From: Paenibacillus aquistagni
GTDB lineage: Bacteria; Bacillota; Bacilli; Paenibacillales; Paenibacillaceae
NCBI RefSeq assembly: GCF_900177815.1
Contig: NZ_FXAZ01000007.1
Span: 124,001 to 188,000, forward strand
DNA: 64,000 bases
Reading direction: 5' to 3'
A program made the position numbers and the translations under genes. Positions 1 to 7,648 of the stretch are shown piece by piece (within the stretch, counting starts at the first letter, position 1; each line of letters begins with the position of its first letter). The notes under the pieces are model-generated. The model saw only the letters and a list, made by a program, of their open reading frames with translations. It ran no database searches and was not told the origin of the DNA.

Positions 1-25
1 CTGTACGGCTAGCGGGGTGTGCCTA

Positions 26-307
26 TTATGCCTTGGCCGCATAGGCCAATTGGTGACCGTCCTCGTATCCTTTGGCAAAGCCGACACGGAAGCCTTCCTC
101 ATAAGCCGTTCCATAGCTTTGATTGAACATGCGGCCATTCCTTAAGCTCCCTTTTTTGCGGCGCTTTTTGCCGCGCAGGCTGCCTCGCTTGAGACTGCGC
201 TTCAGCTTCTTCCCCTTTAGAGAGCCAGCGCGTTGTCCGCTTTTGCCCTTTCTTCTTGCACCGCCTCTTTTAGACGCCGCCGACAAACGATTTTTACGCT
301 TCTTCAA
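26..307 (-). CDS. Small polybasic protein with the YExGYxxG module (93 aa)
   Basis: Function unknown. The start is a TTG at 307, nine bases after a GGAGGAGG ribosome site at 317-324; an upstream ATG would lie inside the preceding gene. Residues 2-58 are dominated by Lys and Arg with scattered Gly and Ser, and there is no signal peptide. Residues 69-84 read YEEGFRVGFAKGYEDG, the same [YF]-E-x-G-[YF]-x-x-G-x-x-x-G module that follows the basic tails of the glycosyltransferases at 1412-2815 and 2855-3889. The protein is thus a free-standing version of their N-terminal extension. It is last of four co-directional small genes. Inference: an anchoring or adaptor protein for the spore glycosylation machinery. 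A remnant of a lost glycosyltransferase is the alternative. Confidence 0.7.
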   Translation of the reverse strand: MKKRKNRLSAASKRGGARRKGKSGQRAGSLKGKKLKRSLKRGSLRGKKRRKKGSLRNGRMFNQSYGTAYEEGFRVGFAKGYEDGHQLAYAAKA

Positions 308-311
308 GCTG

Positions 312-620
312 CTATTCCTCCTCCACTCTATGAATCCTTGACACATCGAGCGGATACTGATGATTGAGCCAGGGCATCCCAGCACTGCCCTGCTTCACCT
401 CTCTCCATCTCCAGCCTGTCACCGTATGGCAAAGGGATTGCTGATAGTGAGTGAGCGAAAGAATATTATCGTGGATAAGGTTCGACTGATGGCGAGACAG
501 CTCCGATATGTCTGCTAATTGTTCTAGCAGGCGGGCAAGCGCAGCTTGGCTGCGTGCCATCGCCTCCACCATCTTAATCTGGGCTTCCGTCCGTCTATCA
601 TAATGAGGAGAGCTGCTCAT
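312..620 (-). CDS. Small helical protein, member 3 of a tandem paralogous trio (102 aa)
   Basis: Function unknown. The ATG overlaps the stop of the gene before it by 4 bp (617-620), so the two are translationally coupled. The N-terminal third is an amphipathic helix, MVEAMARSQAALARLLEQ, that matches the first helix of the two upstream small proteins: Met, an aliphatic residue, Glu or Gln, then M-[AS] and Q, then A-[RQ]-x-L. The C-terminal part is Trp/Arg-rich and not shared. There is no signal peptide or membrane segment. Inference: a cytoplasmic helical partner or structural protein of the sporulation glycosylation island. Confidence 0.7.
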   Translation of the reverse strand: MSSSPHYDRRTEAQIKMVEAMARSQAALARLLEQLADISELSRHQSNLIHDNILSLTHYQQSLCHTVTGWRWREVKQGSAGMPWLNHQYPLDVSRIHRVEEE

Positions 621-949
621 GAGGAATACCCCTCTCCATCCTCGCTGTCATCTGCACTTCCACTATAATCATTTCGGGATGGTTCCACCAGGAGCACATT
701 CATGTTGCGCGCCAAGCTGTATTGCAGCTTAGCGAGCCCCTCCAGCACCTCTATCACCTGCTCATGAATTTCCATTGGCTCATTCAACTGCTCAAGATGA
801 GTTGCAAAAGCCTGCTGATTCAAATGATTCAATACCCAGTTTCGATTCTTCTCCGCCTCCAGCGCCTTCGCTTCAAGTATCTGCGCCACATTCCACTGCA
901 TCTTGGCCATGGCTTCAAGCATGGTCGCATAAGCGTGTTCCCGACTCAC
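617..949 (-). CDS. Small helical protein, member 2 of a tandem paralogous trio (110 aa)
   Basis: Function unknown. It is almost entirely predicted helix and has an internal duplication: MLEAMAKMQWNVAQILEA near residues 10-27 is echoed by VLEGLAKLQYSLARNM near residues 69-84. The first copy aligns with the N-terminal helices of the genes at 312-620 and 965-1258. The C-terminus is acidic and Ser/Gly-rich (SADDSEDGEG). The gene lies 15 bp downstream of the first trio member and overlaps the third by 4 bp. There is no membrane segment. Inference: a helical bundle that may form hetero-oligomers with its paralogues. Confidence 0.7.
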   Translation of the reverse strand: MSREHAYATMLEAMAKMQWNVAQILEAKALEAEKNRNWVLNHLNQQAFATHLEQLNEPMEIHEQVIEVLEGLAKLQYSLARNMNVLLVEPSRNDYSGSADDSEDGEGYSS

Positions 950-964
950 CTTGACCCACTCCTT

Positions 965-1258
965 CTACTCCAGATCATCTCGGGTACTCTGCATTTCACG
1001 TACAATAAACTGCAGTTGCAGCGCCATGGCATCCTCAAGTGCAGAGAGGCTGTTCAAGTAGGCAATTAGATTGCGCGTCACTTGGCCAGATTGCTCCTTA
1101 AGCCCTGCAAGCCCCTCGAATTCCGGGTGAAGATCAGGCAGATGGTGAATAATATGCGCCATCCTAACCGCGACTTGCCGCTCGGCATCCAGCACCCTTG
1201 CCATATGGGTTTGGGTATGCGACATATGCTGGATCATTTCATTTACGTTGTGCTGCAT
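965..1258 (-). CDS. Small helical protein, member 1 of a tandem paralogous trio (97 aa)
   Basis: Function unknown. Three consecutive ATGs follow a GGAGG at 1266-1270. The third, at 1258, has the best spacing (7 nt), giving a protein that begins MQHNVNEMIQHM. The first helix (EMIQHMSHTQTHMARVLDAE) aligns with those of the next two genes, and a second helix with the pattern SALEDAMALQLQFIVREM follows near the C-terminus. A His-rich stretch (AHIIHHLPDLHPEF) lies in the middle. It is the first gene of the small-protein operon and is preceded by a sigma-K-like promoter at 1330-1356. Confidence 0.7.
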   Translation of the reverse strand: MQHNVNEMIQHMSHTQTHMARVLDAERQVAVRMAHIIHHLPDLHPEFEGLAGLKEQSGQVTRNLIAYLNSLSALEDAMALQLQFIVREMQSTRDDLE

Positions 1259-1329
1259 CATCATCCCTCCAAAATGCCTATATGGCCTGTGCCTTGTCTC
1301 CTCATAAATCAGGCATACGCATGTCTCTA

Positions 1330-1356
1330 CAACATATGCCGTGCCTATCCATCTGT
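1330..1356 (-). promoter_or_regulatory. Candidate sigma-K-type promoter of the small-protein operon
   Basis: On the minus strand an AC dinucleotide (1355-1356) is followed 16 bases later by CATATGTTG (1330-1338). This matches the known mother-cell sigma-K pattern AC-N16/17-CATANNNTA in all but the last base. It lies 72 bp upstream of the ATG at 1258. A second copy of the pattern precedes the repeat-protein gene at 13632. Inferred by pattern only. Confidence 0.45.
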
Positions 1357-1411
1357 ATACGGTCATTTTGCCTAAATGTCCTGGATCTGTACTTTGAGAT
1401 AAAAGACAAGA

Positions 1412-2815
1412 CTACAGATGATAAGAGTAAATCATTGGAGCTGCAATGATGGGCATGCCTTCTTGAAGCTTATGGCGATCAGCTTCGCTTCGGTGTGTAA
1501 CTCGGCCTTCCATCGACCATCTCGCAATGGCATGCTGGCTAACAAATTCGTGGAAGGAGCTTCCTTGGCGCTGGAACCATCGACCGTTCTCTGTGGTAAA
1601 GATACCTCCGTCTGGAATGCTGCCATCCGGAGCCGACTGCTCATTCCACTTGACTGCAGCAGTCTTGGCATCCATCACTGGACCTGTGCCAAAGCCCAGC
1701 AGATCCATTTGCGACAGCTTCACAACAGGGATATGAACGGGTCCTGTCAATGGATACTTCGTGCCATGTTCAATCCAATAAATCGTATCGCTAAGCCCCG
1801 TTGCCGCAACATGAGAGGGGTAGAAGGATTGGGCACGAAGCACGCTGCGAGTGGAATGCGCCCTTACCCGACTTACCCAATCATGCGCATTGGCCCATTT
1901 TGCAGAGAAAAATGCCGCATTCTTGTCATTGACCTCCTGGAGCCGCTCTCCCAGCGCCTTCATGCTTTGGCTGCCCACATGATGGATAAAGCAGTCCCGT
2001 GCGATAACAAGCCTTCTTCCCGTCAGCCTTGTTCGGATGATATAGTCGTCATCCTCGAAGTTTCCGATTGCAAAGCCTTCATCCATATAACCTACGGCCT
2101 CAAAAGTTTCCCTGCGCAGCAAATAGCAGAAGCCGACAAGCCGATCCACGCTTTGCCACAGGCTTGAATTCGCGACATTATGCCTAGCAGCAAAGACCTG
2201 CATGCCTTGAAGATTGCTGTATGGCACCTGAATCTGCTGAGGCCCGCCAATATAATTGGTCACAGGACCGACAATGCCGATATTTGAATCGCTGTTCAGG
2301 GCGTTCAAAAGGTTGGTGAGCCAATTCTTCGTTACGATGATGTCGTTATTCAAAATGCAGATCGTGCGTCCCTTTGCCATCATCAACCCGGTATTTACCG
2401 CCCCAGAGAACCCTCGATTCACTTCATGGATATGGTATCTCAGCTTCCCAGAGCATGATTCTAGGAATTGGGCGCTTCCGTCCGTAGATGCATTATCCAC
2501 CACGATGATCTCGTGCGGATTCGGGGTATGCATGCGAATGCTGTCCAAGCATTGCTTGAGCAGATCCAGCTTATTGTAATTGGCTATAATAATACTCGTG
2601 CCATCTAATGGAGCCTCATACTCATCTTGACCACGACGCAACCCCTCTGCATAGCCGAGCGCATAGCCATGTTCATATTCATCGTTATGGATGACGGTTC
2701 GGGTCGGCACTTTGGCCTTAACTTTGGACTTCCCTTTGACAAGCCGCTTCGGCTTGCGTTTTAAGCTCCGTCGCGGGCGGTTGCGTGTCCGAGCCTTCTT
2801 GAGCAGCTTCGCCAT
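1412..2815 (-). CDS. GT2 family glycosyltransferase with polybasic N-terminus (467 aa)
   Basis: Probably transfers a sugar from a nucleotide-sugar donor to a spore-surface acceptor in the mother-cell cytoplasm. The ATG at 2815 follows GGAGGAAGG. Residues 1-40 are Lys/Arg-rich. Residues 47-63 carry the shared module YEHGYALGYAEGLRRG. Residues 73-300 form a GT-A catalytic domain with IIANYNKLDLL, VVDNASTDGS, the LNNDI metal-binding segment (155-159) and FEDDDY (253-258). The C-terminal 120 residues are a separate, unrecognised region. The catalytic domain is paralogous to the gene at 5628-6386. This is the last gene of the seven-gene glycosyltransferase operon, 39 bp after the GT-D gene. Confidence 0.85.
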   Translation of the reverse strand: MAKLLKKARTRNRPRRSLKRKPKRLVKGKSKVKAKVPTRTVIHNDEYEHGYALGYAEGLRRGQDEYEAPLDGTSIIIANYNKLDLLKQCLDSIRMHTPNPHEIIVVDNASTDGSAQFLESCSGKLRYHIHEVNRGFSGAVNTGLMMAKGRTICILNNDIIVTKNWLTNLLNALNSDSNIGIVGPVTNYIGGPQQIQVPYSNLQGMQVFAARHNVANSSLWQSVDRLVGFCYLLRRETFEAVGYMDEGFAIGNFEDDDYIIRTRLTGRRLVIARDCFIHHVGSQSMKALGERLQEVNDKNAAFFSAKWANAHDWVSRVRAHSTRSVLRAQSFYPSHVAATGLSDTIYWIEHGTKYPLTGPVHIPVVKLSQMDLLGFGTGPVMDAKTAAVKWNEQSAPDGSIPDGGIFTTENGRWFQRQGSSFHEFVSQHAIARWSMEGRVTHRSEADRHKLQEGMPIIAAPMIYSYHL

Positions 2816-2854
2816 CTGCCTTCCTCCATCTCCTCATCATATTCACTCATTCCA

Positions 2855-3889
2855 TTAGAATCCAAGCTCTCCGCTTGCAATCTTATTGGCGAGGTGCCCG
2901 AAATCAAGCGCCACCTTTCCAAACTGCGAAGCAACGCGCTGGGTTAACAACACTGCCGGAATGCCTGCCGATATCAAGGCAAGATCGAAGTCATATGTCG
3001 CTGCTTCCGCCAGCACTCGGTGGGTATCTCTTACACCCATCACTGGAGTTACAACACCAGCCACCGCGATGCCTCTTGATCGGAATACATGCGCCAATGC
3101 TTCAGCAGCATTGCCGATAACAAGCACCCTTCGGCCCTGCAAGAGCCGATTCAGATGACCATACTGAGCGAGCATATAATTCACCGTCGAGTAGGTCAGC
3201 CGCATATGCCTGACCTCCATGCCGTATGCACGGAATGTTGGATACATCAAGCCTTGAAAGTTCGGCATTCTGGACGTTGGTATGCCGACAAAGGTTGCCT
3301 GGCGGACAGCTTCCGCCAGCTGATCGCGATACTCATGATCAGGGATATCCATACCTGCATAGCCTAAGAACGGTGCTTCCTTGCGAACGAGTGCCGAAGA
3401 CAAGACCCGGTCATGCGCAAGAGCAAGCAGCTCGCCATCTCCTAGTCTTACGACTGATAATGGCTCCTTTCGCTCCAGCGCCCTCTCCATATGAATGAAG
3501 ATATCCGCGGGATCGACCAGCGTCTGCAGCAGATGCCTTACCTGCTCGAAGCCAAGCGCAATGACATGTTCAACTGGAATATCGGGGAGGATCATATGCT
3601 CGGGAATGAGTTTCGCTAGGAAACCTTCACCGCCCTCATACTTTCCTTTTCGGAAGCCATCTTCAAAGGCAATCTGGCGCTCGCTCTCAAGGTCCAATAA
3701 GAGCTCTTGGGATTGCTGTCTCATTCCCCTGAGATTACGGCGCTTCCGAATCCGTTTTCCACGTCCTGAGCCTCGCTTGCCGCGCCTTGCTCTTCCCCGC
3801 ATCTTTACTCTTCTTCCTCTTATTGAACGTGCAAGCGAAGTTCTGCTCTTGCGGCGCTTGGCCGCAGAAAGAGAGCGAAGGAGTGTCAC
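2855..3889 (-). CDS. GT-D fold glycosyltransferase with polybasic N-terminus (344 aa)
   Basis: Predicted nucleotide-sugar-dependent glycosyltransferase of the GT-D fold (DUF1792-like). A GTG start at 3889 is chosen because AGGGTGG precedes it and because longer versions would run into rfbB. Residues 11-54 are extremely Arg/Lys-rich. Residues 75-90 are a variant of the shared module (FEDGFRKGKYEGGEGF). The catalytic part starts near residue 110 and contains VRLGDGE (147-153), the acidic motif typical of this fold, then GIPTSR and a Rossmann-like VLVIGNAAEAL segment. The gap after the rfbB stop is only 4 bp, so it belongs to the same operon. Confidence 0.8.
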   Translation of the reverse strand: MTLLRSLSAAKRRKSRTSLARSIRGRRVKMRGRARRGKRGSGRGKRIRKRRNLRGMRQQSQELLLDLESERQIAFEDGFRKGKYEGGEGFLAKLIPEHMILPDIPVEHVIALGFEQVRHLLQTLVDPADIFIHMERALERKEPLSVVRLGDGELLALAHDRVLSSALVRKEAPFLGYAGMDIPDHEYRDQLAEAVRQATFVGIPTSRMPNFQGLMYPTFRAYGMEVRHMRLTYSTVNYMLAQYGHLNRLLQGRRVLVIGNAAEALAHVFRSRGIAVAGVVTPVMGVRDTHRVLAEAATYDFDLALISAGIPAVLLTQRVASQFGKVALDFGHLANKIASGELGF

Positions 3890-3893
3890 CTCT

Positions 3894-4886
3894 TCACCAC
3901 CCTTCTCGATAAGCGCCTGAGAGGACCCGCTCCCACCAGTCGCGGTGATCCACATACCACTGCACGGTCTCCATCAAGCCCTGAGTAAGACTCAGCTTGG
4001 GCTGCCAGGCAAGCTCTTTTGCAGATTTGTCAGGATTAATCGCATATCTTCGATCATGACCGAGTCGATCAGGCACATAAGTAATCAACGATGCTGGCTT
4101 ATTAAGCAGCTCAAGAATCATTCGCACCATCTCGATATTCGTTCTCTCTTCATGTCCGCCAATATTGTATACTTCCCCTACCCTGCCTCTCTTCCAAGCT
4201 GCCTCAATGGCAAGACAGTGATCTTCTACATACAGCCAATCACGAATATGCCGGCCATCGCCATATACAGGTATGGGCTGATCTTGCAGTGCGCGCAATA
4301 TGATGGTCGGAATCAACTTCTCTGGGAACTGATAAGGGCCATAATTATTGGAGCAGCGTGTAATGATCAAGGGCAAACCATACGTCTTCACATAAGCTCT
4401 TGCCATAAGATCTGACGAAGCCTTGCTCGCCGAATAAGGACTGTTCGGCTCAAGCGGCGAGTTCTCGCTGAAGCTTCCCTCATCGCCCAGCGCTCCATAC
4501 ACTTCATCTGTAGAAACATGAAGAAAAGTACCAACGCCATGGCGGCGAGCGGCCTCAAGCAGGTGGAAGGTGCCAAGCACATTCGTCACGACGAATTGCT
4601 CAGGATGCGAGATGCTGCGATCAACATGCGATTCAGCAGCAAAGTGGAATATCGCTTCATAGCTTCCATGCTCGAATAGCCGCTCTACATCAGCGGCATT
4701 TGCAATATCTGTCCGTATAAAAGCATACCGGTCGCAGGTATCGAAGGGCTTCACGTTATCGGGATTGCCGGCATACGTCAGCTGATCCGCGTTCGTAATG
4801 TGGATATCCTCATGCTTTGCCAGCATTGTTCGAATAAAGCAGCTCCCGATAAATCCCATTCCGCCCGTGACAAGCAATTTTTTCAT
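3894..4886 (-). CDS. rfbB: dTDP-glucose 4,6-dehydratase
   Basis: Converts dTDP-glucose to dTDP-4-keto-6-deoxyglucose with bound NAD+. It is an extended SDR enzyme of 330 residues: Gly-rich GGMGFIGS at the N-terminus, STDEVYG with the catalytic Asp-Glu pair, the YSASK catalytic Tyr-Lys, and NNYGPYQFPEKLIP and GDGRHIRDWLYVEDHC, which are diagnostic for RfbB/RmlB. The ATG at 4886 overlaps the rfbA stop as ATGA and follows a G6 ribosome site. It corresponds to SpsJ of the Bacillus subtilis spore-coat polysaccharide operon. No rfbC or rfbD lies in the window, so the final sugar cannot be fixed from here. Confidence 0.93.
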   Translation of the reverse strand: MKKLLVTGGMGFIGSCFIRTMLAKHEDIHITNADQLTYAGNPDNVKPFDTCDRYAFIRTDIANAADVERLFEHGSYEAIFHFAAESHVDRSISHPEQFVVTNVLGTFHLLEAARRHGVGTFLHVSTDEVYGALGDEGSFSENSPLEPNSPYSASKASSDLMARAYVKTYGLPLIITRCSNNYGPYQFPEKLIPTIILRALQDQPIPVYGDGRHIRDWLYVEDHCLAIEAAWKRGRVGEVYNIGGHEERTNIEMVRMILELLNKPASLITYVPDRLGHDRRYAINPDKSAKELAWQPKLSLTQGLMETVQWYVDHRDWWERVLSGAYREGW

Positions 4887-5614
4887 AGCTGTACCCCCCA
4901 AAGCTTCACGGCTGCCTCTTGGAGCGAATCAAATGTTCCGGCATCTGTCCACCAGCGCTGCAAAATATCGTATTTTAATTTGCCGCTATGCGCATACGCA
5001 TTATTGACATCTGTAATCTCAAGTTCTCCTCTGGCTGAAGGAGCAATCTCTGCAATATGCCGGAATACTTCCGTATCATACATATAGATTCCCGTGACAC
5101 AGTAGTTCGACTGGGGCTGCTTCGGCTTCTCCTCGATGTAGAGAATGCGCTCTCGACGTTCAGGATCAAAGACAGGAACTCCATAGCGCCTAGGATCATG
5201 GACTCGCTTCAAGAGCACGCGTGCTTCACCTGAAGGCTGCTCCTCGAATGCAGACACGTAAGCAAGCAGATCATCCTGGAATAGATTATCACCAAGCAGT
5301 ACAACGAAGCGTTCGCCTGGAACGATATAAGGCTCTGCCAGTGACAGCGCCTGAGCAATGCCGCCTGCCTCTTCCTGAACAGCAAAGGTCACTTTGACGC
5401 CGAAGGCCTTGCCGCTTCCGATATACTCAGCATACAATCCCGCCGACATCTTGCTCGTTACAATAAAGAGCTCCCGAATGCCCGCTGCTCGAAGCCGCTC
5501 AATCCCGTAGCAGATCATGGGATGCTTGCCGACGGGCAGGAGATGCTTGTTGATGAGCTTCGTCAGCGGGTACAGCCGACTGCCTGTGCCGCCCGCTAAT
5601 ATAATTCCTTTCAC
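4883..5614 (-). CDS. rfbA: Glucose-1-phosphate thymidylyltransferase, short SpsI type
   Basis: Makes dTDP-glucose from glucose-1-phosphate and dTTP. The GTG start at 5614 follows TAAGGAGG, which overlaps the stop codon of the upstream glycosyltransferase. The N-terminus has the nucleotidyltransferase signature LAGGTGSRLYPLT, then NKHLLPVGKHPMI, GDNLF (metal-binding Asp), EEKPKQPQSNYCVTGIYMYD and WTDAGTFDS. At 243 residues it is the short form, like B. subtilis SpsI, and lacks the C-terminal extension of the roughly 290-residue E. coli RfbA. It is coupled to rfbB by a 4-bp overlap. Confidence 0.92.
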   Translation of the reverse strand: MKGIILAGGTGSRLYPLTKLINKHLLPVGKHPMICYGIERLRAAGIRELFIVTSKMSAGLYAEYIGSGKAFGVKVTFAVQEEAGGIAQALSLAEPYIVPGERFVVLLGDNLFQDDLLAYVSAFEEQPSGEARVLLKRVHDPRRYGVPVFDPERRERILYIEEKPKQPQSNYCVTGIYMYDTEVFRHIAEIAPSARGELEITDVNNAYAHSGKLKYDILQRWWTDAGTFDSLQEAAVKLWGVQL

Positions 5615-5627
5615 ACAGTCTCCCTCC

Positions 5628-6386
5628 TTAGATAAACTGATGGGGATCAATGCTCCATTTATCTACAAATCGCTTATAATTGCGCCGAACAAGCTCCTTA
5701 AGCGCATGCTCGCCATGCTCCTTGAAGCTTGCACTTCCATAATGATGCACATATACATCCCGGGCAATCATAATGCCGTAACCGCTCATTCTGGCTCTCA
5801 GGCAGTAGTCGTCATCTTCAAAATGGCCGGGACTGAATTGCTCATCAAGGAGCCCGATCCGGTTCATAACGGATCTGCGAACGGCTAAGCACAATCCCAC
5901 CACGCGCAGCACACGCTGATGCTTCTTCGGATCAGGCTTATTCCATTGCCTCGCATGATGGTGAAACTGCTCTAGATCATCGTAAGCACGAGGCTCGCAC
6001 TGCCTCCCGCTGGCATAATTCGTGAGCGGCCCAATGATGCCTATATCCTCATGCAGCCTGAATGCTTCCAGTATATTATCAAGCCAGCGATAAGACACAA
6101 TGACATCGTTATTCAACAAAATAATAATGTCGCCCGCACTCACATTCATGCCGAGATTGCATGCCCCCGGAAACCCAAGATTGCTAGGGCAGGATATAAA
6201 AGGAACTCGCTCTTCTTTGCAATACTGAGCTGTTCCATCTGTAGATCCATTATCCACCACAATCAGCTCATAAGAAGGAGTTGTATGCGCCCGAATCGCC
6301 TCTATGCAGGACTTCAACAAATAAAGGCGATTGTACGTTGGGATGACAATGCTTGCCGCCGGAGGCCCTGACATCGCTTCGCTCAT
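5628..6386 (-). CDS. GT2 family glycosyltransferase (252 aa)
   Basis: Nucleotide-sugar transferase consisting of a GT-A domain only. It has IVIPTYNRLYLL, VVDNGSTDGT, the LLNNDV metal-binding motif and FEDDDYCLRARMSGY. It is clearly paralogous to the catalytic core of the protein at 1412-2815 but lacks the basic tail and the extra C-terminal region. The ATG at 6386 overlaps the upstream stop by 4 bp and has TAAGGAGG about 8 bases upstream. It lies directly before rfbA, which suggests that it uses the dTDP-sugar made by this operon. The acceptor is unknown; there is no membrane segment. Confidence 0.85.
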   Translation of the reverse strand: MSEAMSGPPAASIVIPTYNRLYLLKSCIEAIRAHTTPSYELIVVDNGSTDGTAQYCKEERVPFISCPSNLGFPGACNLGMNVSAGDIIILLNNDVIVSYRWLDNILEAFRLHEDIGIIGPLTNYASGRQCEPRAYDDLEQFHHHARQWNKPDPKKHQRVLRVVGLCLAVRRSVMNRIGLLDEQFSPGHFEDDDYCLRARMSGYGIMIARDVYVHHYGSASFKEHGEHALKELVRRNYKRFVDKWSIDPHQFI

Positions 6387-7648
6387 TCCCTATTCCTCCT
6401 TACGGCAATGTGCTGTCTGCTGTGCTGCGGTTCATTTAAGGCATTGCCTTTCCAACTCCAGATTGTATGGAAGGCTTCCAAATGATCGCCTAGAATCAGT
6501 TGGGCTACTTGGTTGTTTGCGCCGCTATTAGTCGTTTTTACTTGATTATGTGTAATAACATCTATGGTTGCTGCCGTCTCGGTTCGAAGTCCATGAAGCA
6601 AAGCAAGCGCCTGAGCGCGCGGCGGTACGCTGAGCGCTTCTATCCCAACCCTATCGATGGCTTGGCGGCTTAAGGCATGGGGAACTGCAGTCAGAGAATT
6701 GGACTCCAGATCCGGCCTGCCCAAGCAGGCGTTCAGCCATTGCTTGCAGTAGCTGATCGAATCCTGTCTGTCGAATGGAGGCAGCAGCGGCGTAATATCA
6801 TTTAAGGCCACATCCACCCCTTGGGCGATCGACCATAGGAAGGCACCGAGCTGTTCGGCAGGAACCGCAATATCACTGTCTACAAACAGCACCGCCTCCG
6901 ATCGAGTCAGCTTCGCACCAATGGAACGTCCAACATCATGGCCAACTCGCTCAGGATAATGAACGATAGTGGCTTGCGGGGAGCTTATTCGAGCTTCCTC
7001 CAACGTCCGATCTGTTGACCCGTTCACCACAATATAGATTTCATCTAACGCAAGGCGATTCACCTCTTGCAGGACAGAACCGATGCGCCCTTCTTCATTC
7101 ATGGCGCACATAACGACAGACAGCTTCATCGTGGTGGGCAGCAGCATAAGGGTGGGCAGCTGACCGTGGAATGCCGAGGCGAGCCCCTGCATATAGGCGT
7201 CACTCAACAGCGGGATCATCGGGTATGAGGATAGGCCTGGTGATAATGTATGCGCGAAGTGTGCAAATGCTTGGCGAGCTTGTAGCGAGAAGCGCTGCAG
7301 CTCGTTTGGATGGTATCCCTCTTGCGCCAATCGTTGCCCGTCTCTCTCGCCGGCAGCAGTCGCAAGCTGTCCGTAACCTGTTGGAAGCACAGCCCCCCTA
7401 TTCATCGGAATACGATTTCTAGAGCGTACCCGTCTTGCTTTCCCTCGCCGCTGTTTGCCTGTCATTCTTGAGCGCTTGCTTCTTCTCCCCGCTCTAGACG
7501 AACGCATCCAACGGGAGGACTTTGACAGTCGAGTTCCCTCTCGTCTCCTTGCTCTTGCCGCGCGAGATGTCGGGCTAGAAGATGACAACCGCTTGATTTG
7601 TGCAATTTGCTCTTCACTGCCAACCCGTTCTTGATCCTCATGCATCAT
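6383..7648 (-). CDS. GT2 (DPM-like) glycosyltransferase with polybasic N-terminus (421 aa)
   Basis: Glycosyltransferase family 2, similar in layout to glucosyl-3-phosphoglycerate or dolichol-phosphate-mannose synthases. The ATG at 7648 overlaps the upstream stop as ATGA. Residues 29-77 are Arg-rich. A linker of about 90 residues includes GERDGQRLAQEGY, a weak echo of the G-x-x-x-G module. The GT-A domain begins near 174 with KLSVVMCAMNEEGRIG, then VVNGSTDRT, GHDVGRSIGA, LFVDSDIAVPA and TAVPHALSRQAID. It is a close paralogue of the next gene upstream (7645-8559). The acceptor is unknown. Confidence 0.82.
   Translation of the reverse strand: MMHEDQERVGSEEQIAQIKRLSSSSPTSRAARARRREGTRLSKSSRWMRSSRAGRRSKRSRMTGKQRRGKARRVRSRNRIPMNRGAVLPTGYGQLATAAGERDGQRLAQEGYHPNELQRFSLQARQAFAHFAHTLSPGLSSYPMIPLLSDAYMQGLASAFHGQLPTLMLLPTTMKLSVVMCAMNEEGRIGSVLQEVNRLALDEIYIVVNGSTDRTLEEARISSPQATIVHYPERVGHDVGRSIGAKLTRSEAVLFVDSDIAVPAEQLGAFLWSIAQGVDVALNDITPLLPPFDRQDSISYCKQWLNACLGRPDLESNSLTAVPHALSRQAIDRVGIEALSVPPRAQALALLHGLRTETAATIDVITHNQVKTTNSGANNQVAQLILGDHLEAFHTIWSWKGNALNEPQHSRQHIAVRRNRE

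Noticed and set aside
1418-2167. A 249-codon plus-strand frame opposite the GT2 gene
   Set aside because: It is antisense to a well supported glycosyltransferase and has no ribosome site.
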